The notes under the pieces: generated by a model
The model's database searches: none
The model's input: the letters and a program-made list of their open reading frames with translations, nothing else
Told to the model about the DNA's origin: nothing
NCBI GenBank assembly: GCA_013397845.1
Contig: VZTG01007226.1
Location: 21,288-85,287, forward strand
Direction of reading: 5' to 3'
Length of the DNA stretch: 64,000 nucleotides
Source of the DNA: Melanocharis versteri
Taxonomy: Eukaryota > Chordata > Aves > Passeriformes > Melanocharitidae
Position numbers and translations under genes: made by a program
Part shown: positions 50,228 through 63,213 of the stretch, in pieces
Position numbering within the stretch: the first letter of the stretch is position 1
How the letters are laid out: each line of letters starts with the position of its first letter

Positions 50228-50518
50228 ATGGATACGGAATTCACAAAGCACGCCAGCTTCCTATCTGATTCCCTATTTTTCCAACCGCAGATTTCTCAGG
50301 ACTTCTCAGCACCCCGTTTTTTGATGTGTAGCAAAGTATTTCAGGCCAGAAAGGATTATTCAGCACCTCTGAAAAGCACAGTCTCATTGTATACAGCTTG
50401 CTCTGAAAAATTGGAACTGAGTGCCACAAAACAAAAAATTAAAAAAGATTTAGAGGAAACTGTAGATGCCATTTTGCAGAAGATGCTTCCTGACACAAAA
50501 GCTGATGAAAACAAATAG
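50228..50518 (+). CDS. 96-codon protein-like ORF, function unknown
   Basis: The frame starts MDTEFTKHASFLSD and ends DTKADENK before TAG. The start context (GACATGG) is favourable, with a purine at -3 and G at +4; an in-frame stop lies about 70 bases upstream. Residue content is more protein-like than in other frames here: the C-terminal third (about residues 61-90) is charged, with heptad-like spacing of hydrophobics (KIKKDLEETVDAILQKML), suggesting a short amphipathic helix or coiled coil. A strong acceptor-like tract, TATTTTTCCAACCGCAG, ends at 50,290 in phase 0, so 50,291-50,518 may instead be the last coding exon of a spliced gene. CpG island 2 lies 4.7 kb upstream on the same strand and could be its promoter. 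No signal peptide, membrane segment or known domain is seen, and I do not recognise the protein. Confidence 0.35.
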   Translation: MDTEFTKHASFLSDSLFFQPQISQDFSAPRFLMCSKVFQARKDYSAPLKSTVSLYTACSEKLELSATKQKIKKDLEETVDAILQKMLPDTKADENK

Positions 50519-52629
50519 TAGCATCATGCTAGAGTGAGTGGGACTGGGTTTGAAGCATACCGGCTAAGACACTAAAAATTAAATTCTTCTAGAGGGTAAG
50601 AGCCTTCCACTACAGCTGGTCAGCGGCAGAACAATTTAAGACAAATCAGGATATTGAGAGAAATGTACTACAAAAATGTAGGGCCTGACTCTAGAAATGC
50701 TCCCTAGAGATGCTACCCAGCAGGGAATGGCAAAGGAAGAATCATCTTTATACCTAGGGCTGTTTTGAAGAGCTGCCGTTGATGGAGCTTCCTCCTAGGC
50801 ATTCCTGGGAGCTGTGTCTGTGTCTGTTTTAGTAACTAGGAAATAGATGGTGGATCTTGGTACTGGCAGGACCTTTTACACATCCATCTTGGTATTTTCT
50901 TTGAAGTCTTGGGTAATCGCAAACAAGAGTCTCTGTAGAGATGATTTCTGCAACACAGGAAACACCTGTACACGCTCCTCAAATTATTTCTCCATGTGAC
51001 AAACGCACACCAGCTCTGCTGTGTCACAAGGCCTTTTCACTCTAAAAGTTAAGGTCAGGAGTGAACCTCACAAAAAAAGCACCAGACAAGGCAAAATCCT
51101 TCCCCTAAGCCTTTCCTCCTTTCACCTCCTACTCTGTGTTCTCTCTCTTTTCCTCCTGTATTATTCAACCCACAGCTTGTCTTCCTGGAAGCATCAATCC
51201 ATCATTCCCTATATTTACTTTTATGTCTGTTCCTGAGTTGTCAAGGACCAGCAGATTCTTTTTTTACTACCTGTGTGTAGAGCAGAGGTCCATCTACAGG
51301 TTGGTTTGCATTCAAAAGCTGTAAAAGTAGAAGTGATGAGATTTCTGCAATTTCTAAATGTTCTTCTTTAAACATGGTTATACAGCTCACACCTCTCTTC
51401 CTTGTTTAATGGGAGCCTACTCTATTTCATGCACTGAAGTGCACACTTTTGATATAAGAAGGCCCAGAGCTAGGAGAGGGGGCTCCTCTTCTTGGCCCCT
51501 CTACATAATGTTGATTAGCTGCCCTCTCGCTGCCTCACTTCCTTCAGCTGTGCAATGGTGCTCCCAAAACTGTTTTACTATAAAGTGAGTTAAGATTCTT
51601 GGTGGAGAACACGACATGAAATTAGACAGTCAGAGCTGTTGCAGAAGTATTACATACGATTATCACCGCGTGGAGAGTTCTCCAACACCTTATTAGTACA
51701 CACAAAGCAGCAAAAGTTTATTCAAGGTTAGCATCTTCTACTCTTAAGCTTGGCTATGGTAGAATAGCATCTTAGATAAGAAAATATTTGTGCAGCATGA
51801 TATCATTACTGTGGTCTTCTTCAGATCTTGTCAAGATCCTGGCAGGAATATTTGCAATAAGCGGGGGGGGGAAAAAGTGCTATTTCTCTTTTAACCAGCT
51901 ATTAACCTCGAGACAGTCTATACTTACAAGGAGGTAGTAAATGTCGTACAAACAGCATCTCTTCCTTTGTTCTCTGAGATCAGGATGGTTTCTAGTAATT
52001 TAAGTCTTATTATTTTATTACTAAGTGCTACTGTATATCTCTTAATATTGTACATAAAACTGATAGTAGGTGAATGACACTGTTTTGGAATTCCTTACTG
52101 TTATTTCTGTAACTTTATCTTTTCTCAGAGCAGGCCTCAGAGACTAGTCTTGTAGGATGTAACAAACATTGAATAATTGAAGAACAGTTTTATAAGCACT
52201 TAGACCTATTAGTTACACTGCCTTATTTTCTTGCTGTTGAATATGCCCAGCATGACACTGAGGGGTTTTTTTACGACAAACACAAAGTAACTTGGAATTA
52301 AAATCCTCCCAATTAAAAAATAATAGTACTTCATTGCACTGAATCATGTAAACAACTTTGATACCAGAGGCACTGCTCCTTAATCTGATATCTGAATTTA
52401 TTAATGGATATTTTCAGTTTCGTTTTTAAAGTAACTGAAATGCACATGCAGATTTAGGATAGGGGAGGAAAGTAATTACATTGCATCTTCACTCTTCTCC
52501 AACTCATCCCTTAAAATATAATTTTCCACCAAAGCAGCAGTCTGTGTAAGATGCACAGCAGTTGTACGTATCATACATTTTATTAATCTGAAGCTGAGCC
52601 TTTTCATTCTTACACCATTTTACCTCCAG
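50519..52629. other. Non-coding sequence, no genes seen
   Basis: No gene seen. A G9 run occurs at 51,863-51,871. The 51.60-51.76 kb part has a weak LTR-like feel on the minus strand (an AATAAA followed by CpG-containing sequence), not enough to annotate. No clear polyadenylation signal closely follows the 50.5 kb ORF. Confidence 0.45.
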
Positions 52630-52990
52630 GTCCTGTCTGGGTCAGACACACGTTTTCCAAAGAATGCCGCAGAAAGCACTGTGTGGATAATTCTGTATAT
52701 TCCTACAATGGACGAGTGTAACAGGATCGGGAATTTTGCTTTGGAGAGTTAACGTGAACGCCAAATGATAAATAAAATGCTGAAATGAAAAATAGGCCCC
52801 AAAGAATGGAAAGCGTTGTAATAAGTCAACACTTATCTTTCTAACTGTGGGTGCTGTGAGGTCTTCAGGAAGGGTTTATGGATGAGACACAGCCAGCAGA
52901 GAGCATGCAGCATCGCCACTACGAGCAGATCACCAGAATCCTGGAAAGTTGCAAAGCGCACGGCTGTTCAATGCATAAGTTAATAACTCA
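52630..52990. promoter_or_regulatory. Candidate conserved non-coding element
   Basis: Unique sequence with scattered CpGs outside any island and dense short motifs (GTTAACGTGAACGCC, AAATGATAAATAAAATG, AATGCATAAGTTAATAAC). No frame with coding character. An enhancer-like texture call without alignment. Confidence 0.22.
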
Positions 52991-55900
52991 CGGAGCCTTG
53001 TGATATTCAGAAACATTTGGCAAACATCTAATATTGCTGGACTGTTTAAAGGTGTTTGCAGGTCACATTTACATGGGGATGTCTGCTATGCAATATTATT
53101 AACAGTAATAATAATCTCTTTTTGCTGTTATCTGCACACTAACCCCTTCCCACTGTACCAGGAAACTGTATTGCGTTCTTAGAGAGCTGACTCCATCCTC
53201 TAATTTTTCATGCATACAGGCTATAGCAGAATATCTCTTTAGGAGCTCATTTTGTCATTCTGTGTACAAATCAAAGAAAACCTCGCTAAACATGTAATTT
53301 TTCAAATTATCCATATAAACACCTCTTTACTTACGTCACTCTTCTTTAAAGTTCAACCTATTTCTTCATTATATTATTTGTATTCCTGGAAGCCTTTTCT
53401 TTTGTGTTCACAGCAATCTTCCTGTCTCCCTTTAATCACAGTGGCCTCCACCACTTTTCCCAACTGTTTAGAATTTATTGGGAAGAATCTAACTTGTTTT
53501 CTTAGTAATGGTTTTCCAAGTGCTTTAACATGCTGCAGCATATTTTACAAACTGTAGAGGCTTCTAAATGAGTATTTCTTACTGAGTTTCACTTTTAAAC
53601 TTATCCTGAGATGCAGGAAAATATTTCCATTCATTTTCATCCTATTTTCATCAGAGATCACTGAACTGGTTATATTCATCATGCTATTAATTTTTAAAAT
53701 GGGATGACTGTAGTTTGGCATCTAATTCGTACTCACATGCTTAAGTTTCAGGGTTGCTCAGCAGCCATAGAAGCAATGAATGTGCTCAACATCTCTGGAA
53801 ATCAGGCGATGTAGGTGCCTAGAAAATACAGACTCAAATATCTGACTACAGGCATCCTAGTTAGAAAAAAAAATAACCTTTTCTAAAATTTATTGAATAT
53901 GGGTCAAGTATTGGTTCCTAGCAGAAACAGAGCATATGACTTAATGGATCTCATGCTCATTCAGAAGTGACAGATCTGATGTGTATATTTATGATGTTTG
54001 GCAAATGTAATGATTTTTTTAACCTAAAAACTAAGATGTAATTACTAATCCTACAGTCTGATTTTACGTCTTTGTTTCACTTTTTAAATTCTAAAAAATT
54101 TAGTATTATGTTCTGTAAAATTTGGGGAGGAACAGCTGGCAGTGTGAATTGTGACATGATGTATTTTACTGATCCTGAAAGCTTAGTTTAGGCCCTCCTA
54201 ATCACATGAAGTTCCCTCTTCTCACATAGCCCTGGGATAATTGGATGGTATGGCATTCCAAAGCCTTTGGGATGCTAAAATAATCATGCATTAACCCTAT
54301 AAACATACTTGTGCTTTGATGTTCTCACCACTTAGCTGCTAGCTGAATAATTACAATTCACTTGTGATCGACTTTCATGTGATAAGAGTGATAGCAATGA
54401 TAAAGAGGATGAAAAAGTTGCAAGACACTTGACATGTGTTTTTAGTTCGTATGAAGAAAGGACATCAATTTATAGGAATTGGTGTGGAGCACACCATGCA
54501 ATTAAAGCTTTTGGTCCCCATTTCATTGCTGGAGGGAAGTGGGACTTGTGCTTGGTGGTGGGGAGCAGCCACAGGAACTGGTTGTGGCTCTCTGGCTGAG
54601 ATAGGTTTATGCTGTTCCCTTTGGCAAATCATTGTCTTATAAATTCCTCAACGCTTTGTTCAAAGTACAGCTGTGTTTCAATAATAACTCATTTCTGTAT
54701 AATTCCAGTTCAGTGGTTTTTATTACATATGCTGCTAACATTTTCACACGAGTACCCCAGCTGTACAGCAGCCCTCTGCAGTCAGCACTAGCCCAAAATC
54801 ATGCCAGGAACTGTCTGTATTAATTTCCATGCTACCAAACTTTTGTGTACTGAACTATGATACACCACTCCCATCTTACTTTCTCTTCATTCCACTGTTG
54901 TCCTAGCTCTCCAAAACTCACCACTTTTATGCCAATTTAGCCTCAATTTACTGCCACAAGATTTTGCTGTAGTTCCTATTTACATGCAATATTATCCAAG
55001 TACCAAGTTTTGCAACAGCTGTCAGTTCCCAGATAGGAAATCTGAGCCTGCTCATTCTTTTCCAGTGTGGTTGGGTAATGTGGTGTTCATCATAGGACAG
55101 GACTAATGATACCAGCTCTACTGAATCACCACATTCAAGCTAGCACAGGGACTATTTCCTCTCTTTTGCTGTGTCAGTAACCTGGAGTCTAGACCAGGAA
55201 CATCATCTGTGGATCTGTCTTTGAGATTATCCCAAAAAAACTGTATGGACTGTGGTGAATTCTGTCCATTGGCTGGTGGACCAGGGATCAACAGGAAAAC
55301 ATCAGGCAGGCGTTTACTGATTAAGTCTGTGCCTAGAGAACAACCGACTAGTTCTTCTGAGGTGAATCACTCCCATCTACAGCAGAAACCCCAGTTCTGA
55401 ATCTCAAGTCACGTAGGAGAATATTGACTGCGCAGTTCTTTATTGCATATAGCCGTAGCAAAACTCTATAAATACCACATAAAAATAAACAGGAAACAAA
55501 AGCAATCTTACTTTTCAGTCAGAACTCTCATGCAGCTTTCTAGTGTTATTTAGCAAGTGTGTATGTGTGTGTAGGGGGATAAGCAATTGCGGAGGGCTTT
55601 AGTGTCCTTTGGCAGAAGGTCCTCATTTTCACATGAGGAACCACTGCTCTGAAGGCTCTAAGATGAACAGATCACATTCATTTTTATGTGTGTTTTAAAT
55701 CAGGCTTTACATCCAAATCTCAAGAGGTAAGAACACAGTGCTCCAATCCACCGTGCCACTGGACACCTTAGCAGTGTTCTCCTCAGCCTCCTCTTGGATT
55801 GTCTGCTGTATAACTCTTACTGAAGTGACATTAGGCTCTACCCTCAGGACTCTTCTTGGGTGTTTCTTTTTTTGTTTCTTTGCATTTAACCATTTTAAAA

Positions 55901-57029
55901 ATAATTTTGCTGAATGATTCAGGCTGCTCATTTGCACTCTAAGAGTTATCCTCAGCCACTTCTGCAAGGGAAAGGACATAGAGGAAAACAGCCAAATGAA
56001 ACAAGCTCAGAAGGTGTATGTGAAGTGAGTACATAACATTGTTCAGGAAATTATTAGAGAAAATCTTATTTGCAGTTGCCATTTAATCAAAATTTGTAGC
56101 TCAGAAGATTATTTCTCTGCTGAGTTTGGAGAGCCACAGCAGTCTATTACCATTTCATAAGAGATTGCAGGGAAAATTTTGCATGACTGTTAGGATTTCA
56201 GGATATTTTCATAGACATTAATCCCAAGAGATTTAATCCTTTGCTGTAAACACTGATTGTAAGCTTAAAATTGGGAGTTTAAATGTCTTCTGCCCTTTCT
56301 AGTTACTTGTAGTTCTTTTGAGAAGAGGCTGATGTTTGTGCCCTGTTCTTAGAAATCATTTGTTTCAAGAGTTGAGATTTCCATACAGTGAATCATTTCA
56401 GGTAACAGCTCTCTTGCGCTCATTTTGATAATAGTGGTTTAGGGTTTTTTCCTTTTCAAGTTTCATTTCAGCTAGAGTACAGTCCCTTCTGACCACCAAA
56501 GTAATTGAAAAAAAAAAAAAGTTTATCTATCTACCAAATCTTTCCTCCCTATATGCTCATTAAGAGAAGTTTCACCTTCTTTGTATTGCACGGAAGGAAA
56601 GAAGATTATGGAGCATATTATCTGTTATCCAAGTTGAAGACAGGAATGCAGAAAAATGTATTGAGAATACTTTCTTCTCAAGAATCCTTTATTTAAAAAC
56701 AAGTGAATGTTAAATGATAAAGGTAAAAGGACTTAAATGTCCTTATCCACATTGCCCTAATATTCAGACACTTTGCAATTACTGAATTTCTTTTTGTAGA
56801 AGCAAATACTTTCCTGTATGAAAGCTTCAGAAGTTATCTAAAATACGTCTGTATCTTACAGCCCTCTGGTCTAAAAAGCTATCTTCTTCTGCCAGGAAAA
56901 ACCTTGTGCTGACAGTTTTTGCTGTGGTTGTGGAAGTCATGTCAGTAGAAGAATTCCTTTTACCTCTCTTAATCATGTCTCCATTATGGACAATCTGTTA
57001 ATAGAGCATGGCTGTTTTGTCAAACCAAG
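52991..57029. other. Non-coding AT-rich sequence
   Basis: Mostly AT-rich unique sequence. A 90-codon minus-strand frame (55,707-55,979) is Lys/Val-rich and somewhat protein-like but unrecognised. A GT microsatellite lies at 55,557-55,573 and an A13 run at about 56,508-56,520. No supported exon or element. Confidence 0.45.
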
Positions 57030-57170
57030 AGTTCTCCTGGTGTAGTTACACCCCTAAACGCTGCAGCAGAGGTATAACTACCCCCAACACAATTTACAAC
57101 AGTAAAACTGTGCTTTTGCCAGCATGGCTTATCTTATCATTGTCTGAATGACACAAGCTGTGCTGGTGAA
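57030..57170. repeat. Possible old unclassified interspersed repeat
   Basis: The segment contains GTGTAGTTACACC followed about 30 bases later by the roughly inverted GGTATAACTACCCC, then TTACAACAGTAAAACTG. This pattern of repeated GTA/TAC inverted motifs recalls decayed short interspersed or MITE-like repeats of amniotes. No boundary or family can be assigned. Confidence 0.2.
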
Positions 57171-60100
57171 AGTATGGTTCTGACTGCATAACTCTGAACA
57201 TTCACTGCTTTTGGTAGTGCAGCTCTGTTTTAACCACAGTTGCAAACCATACCCCTTTGCACATCTGAGCAGAGTAAATATGCCTGCAGAACTTTACGGC
57301 ATAGACCTGACCCAGTGCAATTTTGCTTCTGATTTAAGGAGGCCCAAAGCACAATTTAATAGGTACAAAAACATAATGATTCTTTTCATGCTCGTTTACC
57401 TGAGCCTCACCATTTTCTTCTGCCTCCTCCTTGATTCTTTGCCTACTGCATCCATTGGCCATTTTTTCCTGGTAATTCGGTTCTTCTCTCCTCTTCCCCA
57501 AATCCTGTCACTGCAGCCTCCCTCAAGTTACATTAATCTCTGCCCTTGAAAGTTCTCCTGCTTTTTCCTTCCCTGCAGGGTAACTGCTTCCTTGCATACT
57601 TTCTTCATCACTGCTGCCTCACTTCCTATTTCTTCACTTCTCTGCTGCTTGCTGGCCCTCTCTGCTGCTTTGTGGGTGCATCTCAAAGCACTGCCTGCCA
57701 TCTTCTCCCTGGGTTTCCTTCTTCCCCATCCCTTTTCTATTTGCACTCTGTAAGCTATAATTAGCTGTGGCCTGAAGTTAAGAAAATAAAAATGCAAGCT
57801 AGGAAATCAAAAGAAACATCCTAACAGCAGTATCAGCAAGGGTACAGCCCAAGCTCTCAAGAGAAACTGTTGAATCCTCCACAACTGAGGATACTTAAAA
57901 CTAAACCAAGACAGTACTGAAAAGTATGCAGCACAGAGAAATACTGTGGCAGTCCCAGAGAATGGATAGCAGGTGTTTTCCATCTCTAGTTTGATACCAA
58001 AAGATAGTAAGTGATGCTCCAGCTGGATATTGCCACCTTGCTTTAGCTGCTGCTGTCTCCTCTGGTGCTACTGCAGCCCTTTGAACAACTGAACATGAAG
58101 TCGCTGTTAACATGAGCATTTATTTTGTTTGTGAGAGGTTTCAGAATCTGCTCTCCCTAGCAAATGAGACACGGGGAAACACACAGCTGGCTTACCACTT
58201 GCCTTCAGGAGGGAAAATAATCACATTTAAGCTAACAATCAATTAGGTGTGAGAGGCTGGGTGGTCAATAAGAATGAAACATGTCAGTACCAAATCACAA
58301 GCTGGGCATTAAACACTGACTTCTTTTTGCACACCTGTGTTTTTTGCATTGCCAGGCAACAAAAGCTTCTGGGCAACAACGCAGTTTTAAAACAAGTGAA
58401 AGTATTGCAGTGGGTGGTTTTGCTTATTGTTCTTTTACCTGCTCCGTCTCTACGCAGACACACTTGCACATGGATTATACAACCTGTGTCTGAGGCTCTA
58501 CATTAGTGATCACACAACTGCTTGAGAATTTAAATGTCAAACATCTGCCCGCTAGTTTTTTCGTGCTATGTTTTTAAACAGTCTACTGAGGAAGAAGTAG
58601 GCTGTGCTGCTCCAAAATTTGCTAAATAATTAAATCTGCAGGAGGGAATCTTACTTAGTTTTATTCATTTAAAATATACTATTTTTAAATACTCCTCTTT
58701 AAATAATTTTTGTTACTAAACACTCTTGTGCCTCTGTTGTTTGTTTTGGTTATAAGGCTGAAAAATATGTCAGTCGATTATCCTTTTAGCCATTCTCTAG
58801 AGTTACGGCTGTATATCCTGAAAGAATAGGTTTAGGTTGGTGAGCTTCCCCTGAAAGGATTTAGAAACACTGGTTATTGTTACAATAGTTTAGGAGAATA
58901 GTTTATGCTACTTTTTACATCCTGAAAATTGGAGCTGGGGAAAGGGACTAGTTCATCAAGCTGGTCCAGTCCCAGCAGCAGGGCTGCTCTGCATTGCATC
59001 CATCTGCTGGAGACTCCCACAGTGAAAAGAGAGAAGGAGATGGGACCAGCAATTATTGCAGCCAGAAACTTCAAGCAGTCCTGCAAAATGCCCTACAGGC
59101 TGTGATCTGTGGCGGGGGAAAAAAGTGGTGTGGGTTTCAGAAACACTATCTTCATATTTCCATATGAATCCTTAGCCAAGAGGTAGTCTTGGCTGGCTAG
59201 GTGAGTCAGCTCAAGGACTGTTCTGCGCTGTTCAAGTGTCTCAGAGCAAACAGAGAGCAAACATTCACACTCGATCTTTTACTTTTGCTGTTTGTTATCA
59301 CTAACACACTGTCTGCTGAGAGGAGTCACCCAGCAGAGTGGATGGCTTCGTGCCTGGAGAACTACTACACCGGGATTTGGGGGGAAATACTGGTTTTAAT
59401 TCCAGCCTTGCCACTACCAGCCTGTTGGGCTGTGAGGGAAAGTGTTTAGGCATGCTGGGATACATCAGCTTTTCTTTCACTCTGTAAAGGCTAATGTTAA
59501 GATAAGCTTGGACTAAAGCTTTGGCCTTGCTCATCCAAAGCTGCCCTCAGATATAGTGGGTGGGGTTGTTGCAGGAGCAAGTTCCACCACTTCCTTGTTC
59601 CCCAGCTGCCCAATTTCCAGAGGCCAAGGTAGCTGAGCATGGTGGTGCATCACATTTCCCTGCATGGGGAAAATGGGAATGCTGTAGGATGCTGTGTCTT
59701 CAGACAAATACTCTGAGAGAGTTTGCAGCTTATTTATTATGCTTTTCTGTGTGGATTTCCAGTGCACAAATGCATCAAGTTTAATTTTCCAAGCAATTTA
59801 TAGGAAATACATTTAACTGAACTTTCCCCCTTTTATTTTGTATAATTGCCCTGCCTCTATGGTGGTCACATTTGTCAGTTCTACATTAGTTTTTAAGGGG
59901 TTTTTGACCCAAGAAACCTTGGGTCTCAGTTGGAGGAAAAAAACCCTCTAAGCAAAAAAAACCTCAACCCATGAGGAGACTCAGCCGTGGCAGGTTTGTT
60001 CATTTAAAGAAATAACTGGTTGAAACATAAAGGAAATCCAAGCATTTCTTTTGGTCTTAGGTTTTATAAAGACTTATTTCTCAAAGCCCTCAGGGCTGTA

Positions 60101-62771
60101 TGCTCTGATCCTCCAAGCAGGCTTTTCCCTGTGTTAGTATGTCAGCCGAGTTCTCCCTCTTGGCACGACTAAGGACATCAGGAAAAGGACGGCAGCAAGA
60201 GGACTCTGGATGCTGTGCAGGCACAAGCTCAGGCAGGGCATGGATCCTCAGATGCCTCTGACATCCTCTGTGGCTGGACAGCCACAAGTCAGGGTGAGGG
60301 AGCTGGGGCCTGGCAGCTGCCCTCACCCAGCAGTTGTGAGGTGTTGTAAAGTCAGGGCCCAGACCTGCCTCTTAGCATATAAAATACTCCTGGTTAGTCA
60401 GAGAACTGCCCTGCTCCAAGCTGCTTTGGCTGAAAGGGATGTGTAAATTTGCAGGAAATTACAGTAACTTCAACATACCATGATCTAAACCAGAGAACGT
60501 TGATAATGTCTCCTAAGACGGGGGAAAAAAGATTTCCTAGCTAACCTTTAACTTCTCTCTTAATGCCAATGTTAGCTCTAGTCTCTGTGCTTTAAGACAT
60601 CCTCAAGTCGTGGCCTTCATATAAGCTATACATGCTGTTTTTCTTCTCTCCTTGAATACCTTTAATCAGCATCTCTGATATTTGAATTGTGGGTGGGGGC
60701 CTAGTTGTCCTTTTCTTGGGACCACAGCAGGTTGCTTTTGTCTCCAACATTGCTATGTCACCCAGTGGTGTCAATGAATTTGATAACACATTAAACACCT
60801 TCACAAAACTATTGTTTTTATTTCTACTATTGTTCATTGTATTTAACATCACTGTGAAGGATCAGAGAGGTGTGTGAAGGTTACATAGAAGCTAAAGTCT
60901 TCTTGCCCTTACTGTGTTTACCATCACTGTGGGTATTCATGTCTCAATATCCAGAAAGTATAGAAAATACGAATAATCCTAGGAGGAAAAAAGACTTAAT
61001 ACTTGGCCTTGTCATAAATTGGTCAGAGGAGATGGGCTAAACCACAGTAATGCAAATGGTAAAAAGTGCAGAGTGAAGAGGATAGCTGTATCATGTAAGT
61101 CATGTAGTAACATTTTGGGAGAGTCATTCATAAAAGTGGGATTTATTAGACAAAAATTACCTCTACCTTCTCTTTCAATGTAATAAGTAATAAAAAAAAA
61201 GGAACTATTTGCTCAGAACTCACATTCAGTACTAGACCACAGTGGGTTTTTACCTCTCTAATGCATTATAAAAGTTCAAATGACAGAAAGCTGGAAAACG
61301 GAATTATTTTAATTTCTCTTGCCCAGCAATAGCCCAGAATTATAATTAATTCCTTAACTGTTAAAAGACGTATCACTTCTTACTAATGGGGCTTTTCAGT
61401 TATTACATAACTTTTTTTCATCATTGAGTTTTTTGTTGGTGGGGTTTTTAAAATTTTTAGTATTAATGTAACACAGTGTGTGCTGGTTCATCCTTCATTC
61501 AATCTTTCTGAAAGAATAGGGATTCTAAAAACATAAATGCAATAAAAAACTATCTATGTATTTTCTCCAAACACTAAAATCATTATTTTTTTTCCAATGT
61601 GAGTTTTACATGTCCACCTTTCTAGAGCAGATGTCAAATGCTGAATTGAGAAACACTTGCTTTTCTATTCCATCTATCTGCTTTCTAAACTTTCCACATC
61701 GAAAGGCTCTTAAGCACCACAAAAATTACATTCAGGATGGGAATCTTCATGTGGAGGTAGTCCAAAATGCCTCCAAGACTATCCTAGAAATATTAGGCAG
61801 AGGTCAATGAGACATGCATTGCTAACCTCCAAATTTGATTACCCATACAGGAATTTTCACCAGTTTCAATTGCAGCCATTTGTGTAAATAAACAGCTGTG
61901 CAAACCAGGCCCAGTCTCCGTGAGTTTGTATGTGTATGCCACACAGGCTTAAATCACAGCAGTCTTCCAATGTGAATAGAATGTTTTAAGGGCTGAGCCT
62001 GAGATGGATAAACTGCTCAGGTTTTTGATTAATTGGATGCCTGACCGCAAGAGATACTGAAGTGAAGATGCAAGCTGGCTGTAAAGCTGCAGAACTTACC
62101 AGCAGCTCTGCCACTGCAGGTTGGCAGGTACAATGGGGACAGAGATGAAAAGGTTAAAGACACTTTGCTATCAGTTTATTTTTAATGGCTTCCTTTGATT
62201 GTTTTTTGGTAAAATAAGAACCTCAGAACAATGAGAACGGGCTTTCTCATGTTTGTTGCTAATACTGTGGGGTAAACTAAGATATCGTTCTTCTGTCAGT
62301 CAGCAACTCCGCTTGGGTAGTACTGCACAGAACTCAGTAGAGAACACAGCTGACAAAAATTCAGCCTGCAGAAACCACCACAACAAACACACACAGGTTA
62401 AAGCTGCAGTTTCATGTTCTGAATACACGTGTGCTACCTTTCGGTTTTGCAGTTGTGGCATTTCCAAGTTCCAGTGCACCAGACCTGCAGGTGTTTTACT
62501 TGGGAGCCCAGAAGGGAAGAGGTTTATTCCTGATAGGAATCACAGCTCATGTCTTTGAAACAGGACCTGTGTATTCCTGACTTGTGTGCCTTTATCCAGT
62601 ATGTGAAAAAACGGTACAAATGAAGTTAATCATGACATCTTACATGCAAGACTGTGAAAAGAGTCAGTTGAGGGCTTACTGCCACATACCTGGAATTTAG
62701 CCTTCTTTTCCACGTGAATCTCTTTTCAGTCAGGAGATAGGATACCATGTAGGCTGGCACAAGCTTTTTGC
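57171..62771. other. Non-coding sequence, no genes seen
   Basis: Frames of up to 112 codons occur (57,211-57,549, plus) without motifs. Short homopolymers are present (for example A9 near 61,191). No exon or element was recognised. Confidence 0.5.
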
Positions 62772-62966
62772 CTAGAGGCCATGACTTGATTTCTTTAAAA
62801 AACAGGCAGAGACTCCAGGTTCCACCTCACCAATAACAGCTTTAAAAGGCCTAGTTTTAGTAGCTCTAGATATAGTGTAAATAACCATTTCCTTAAAGGT
62901 AAACTGGTTCCTCCTATACTCAGTAGGGCACTCCTCGGAAGTCGGTTTACTTTTCTTTTTTCCCAT
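62772..62966 (-). other. Weak candidate first coding exon, minus strand
   Basis: A 64-codon minus-strand frame begins MGKKKSKPTSEECPTEYRR, a basic, protein-like N-terminus, and lies directly downstream (in the minus direction) of CpG island 3. A donor-like ATTG/GTGAGG occurs near 62,832, which would end an exon after about 45 codons. The start context is weak (T at -3) and no family is recognised. Chance remains likely. Confidence 0.15.
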
Positions 62967-62973
62967 CGAGCTT

Positions 62974-63212
62974 TCAGGATGGAGTATTGCCAGGTATTTT
63001 GTTTTTGCGTGCTATTATTTGTCACACAACTCTAAACCGGTACTGGCTTTACAGTGAAATCCTCACGACTCTGAACACCTCTCCATCACTCGTTGAGCCT
63101 CCTACACCTTTGAACCTGCACTGCAGGGAAAGTGACGGGAGGGATGGTGCGTGCGGTGCCGTGCACAGTGTAACTACCTGTACGTGCAAGCGGCCGCATC
63201 TCGCCTTTGATT
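62974..63212. repeat. 239 bp exact duplicate, copy 1 (assembly artefact likely)
   Basis: All 239 bases are identical to 63,421-63,659. This copy ends directly at an N (63,213). The other copy starts directly after an N (63,420). Exact identity and N-bounded ends indicate the same genomic sequence present at the ends of two unmerged contigs. Confidence 0.95.
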
Positions 63213-63213
63213 N

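Noticed and set aside
51600..51760. Possible minus-strand LTR end (AATAAA followed by CpG-containing tail)
   Set aside because: No TATA or CCAAT boxes at proper spacing, no TG/CA boundaries and no target-site duplication could be found.
55410..55500. Minus-strand TATA-like and AATAAA motifs suggesting another LTR
   Set aside because: Motifs are isolated in AT-rich DNA, no element boundaries are visible, and chance occurrence is likely.
55707..55979. 90-codon minus-strand frame, Lys/Val-rich
   Set aside because: Somewhat protein-like, but no family, start context or splice evidence supports it.
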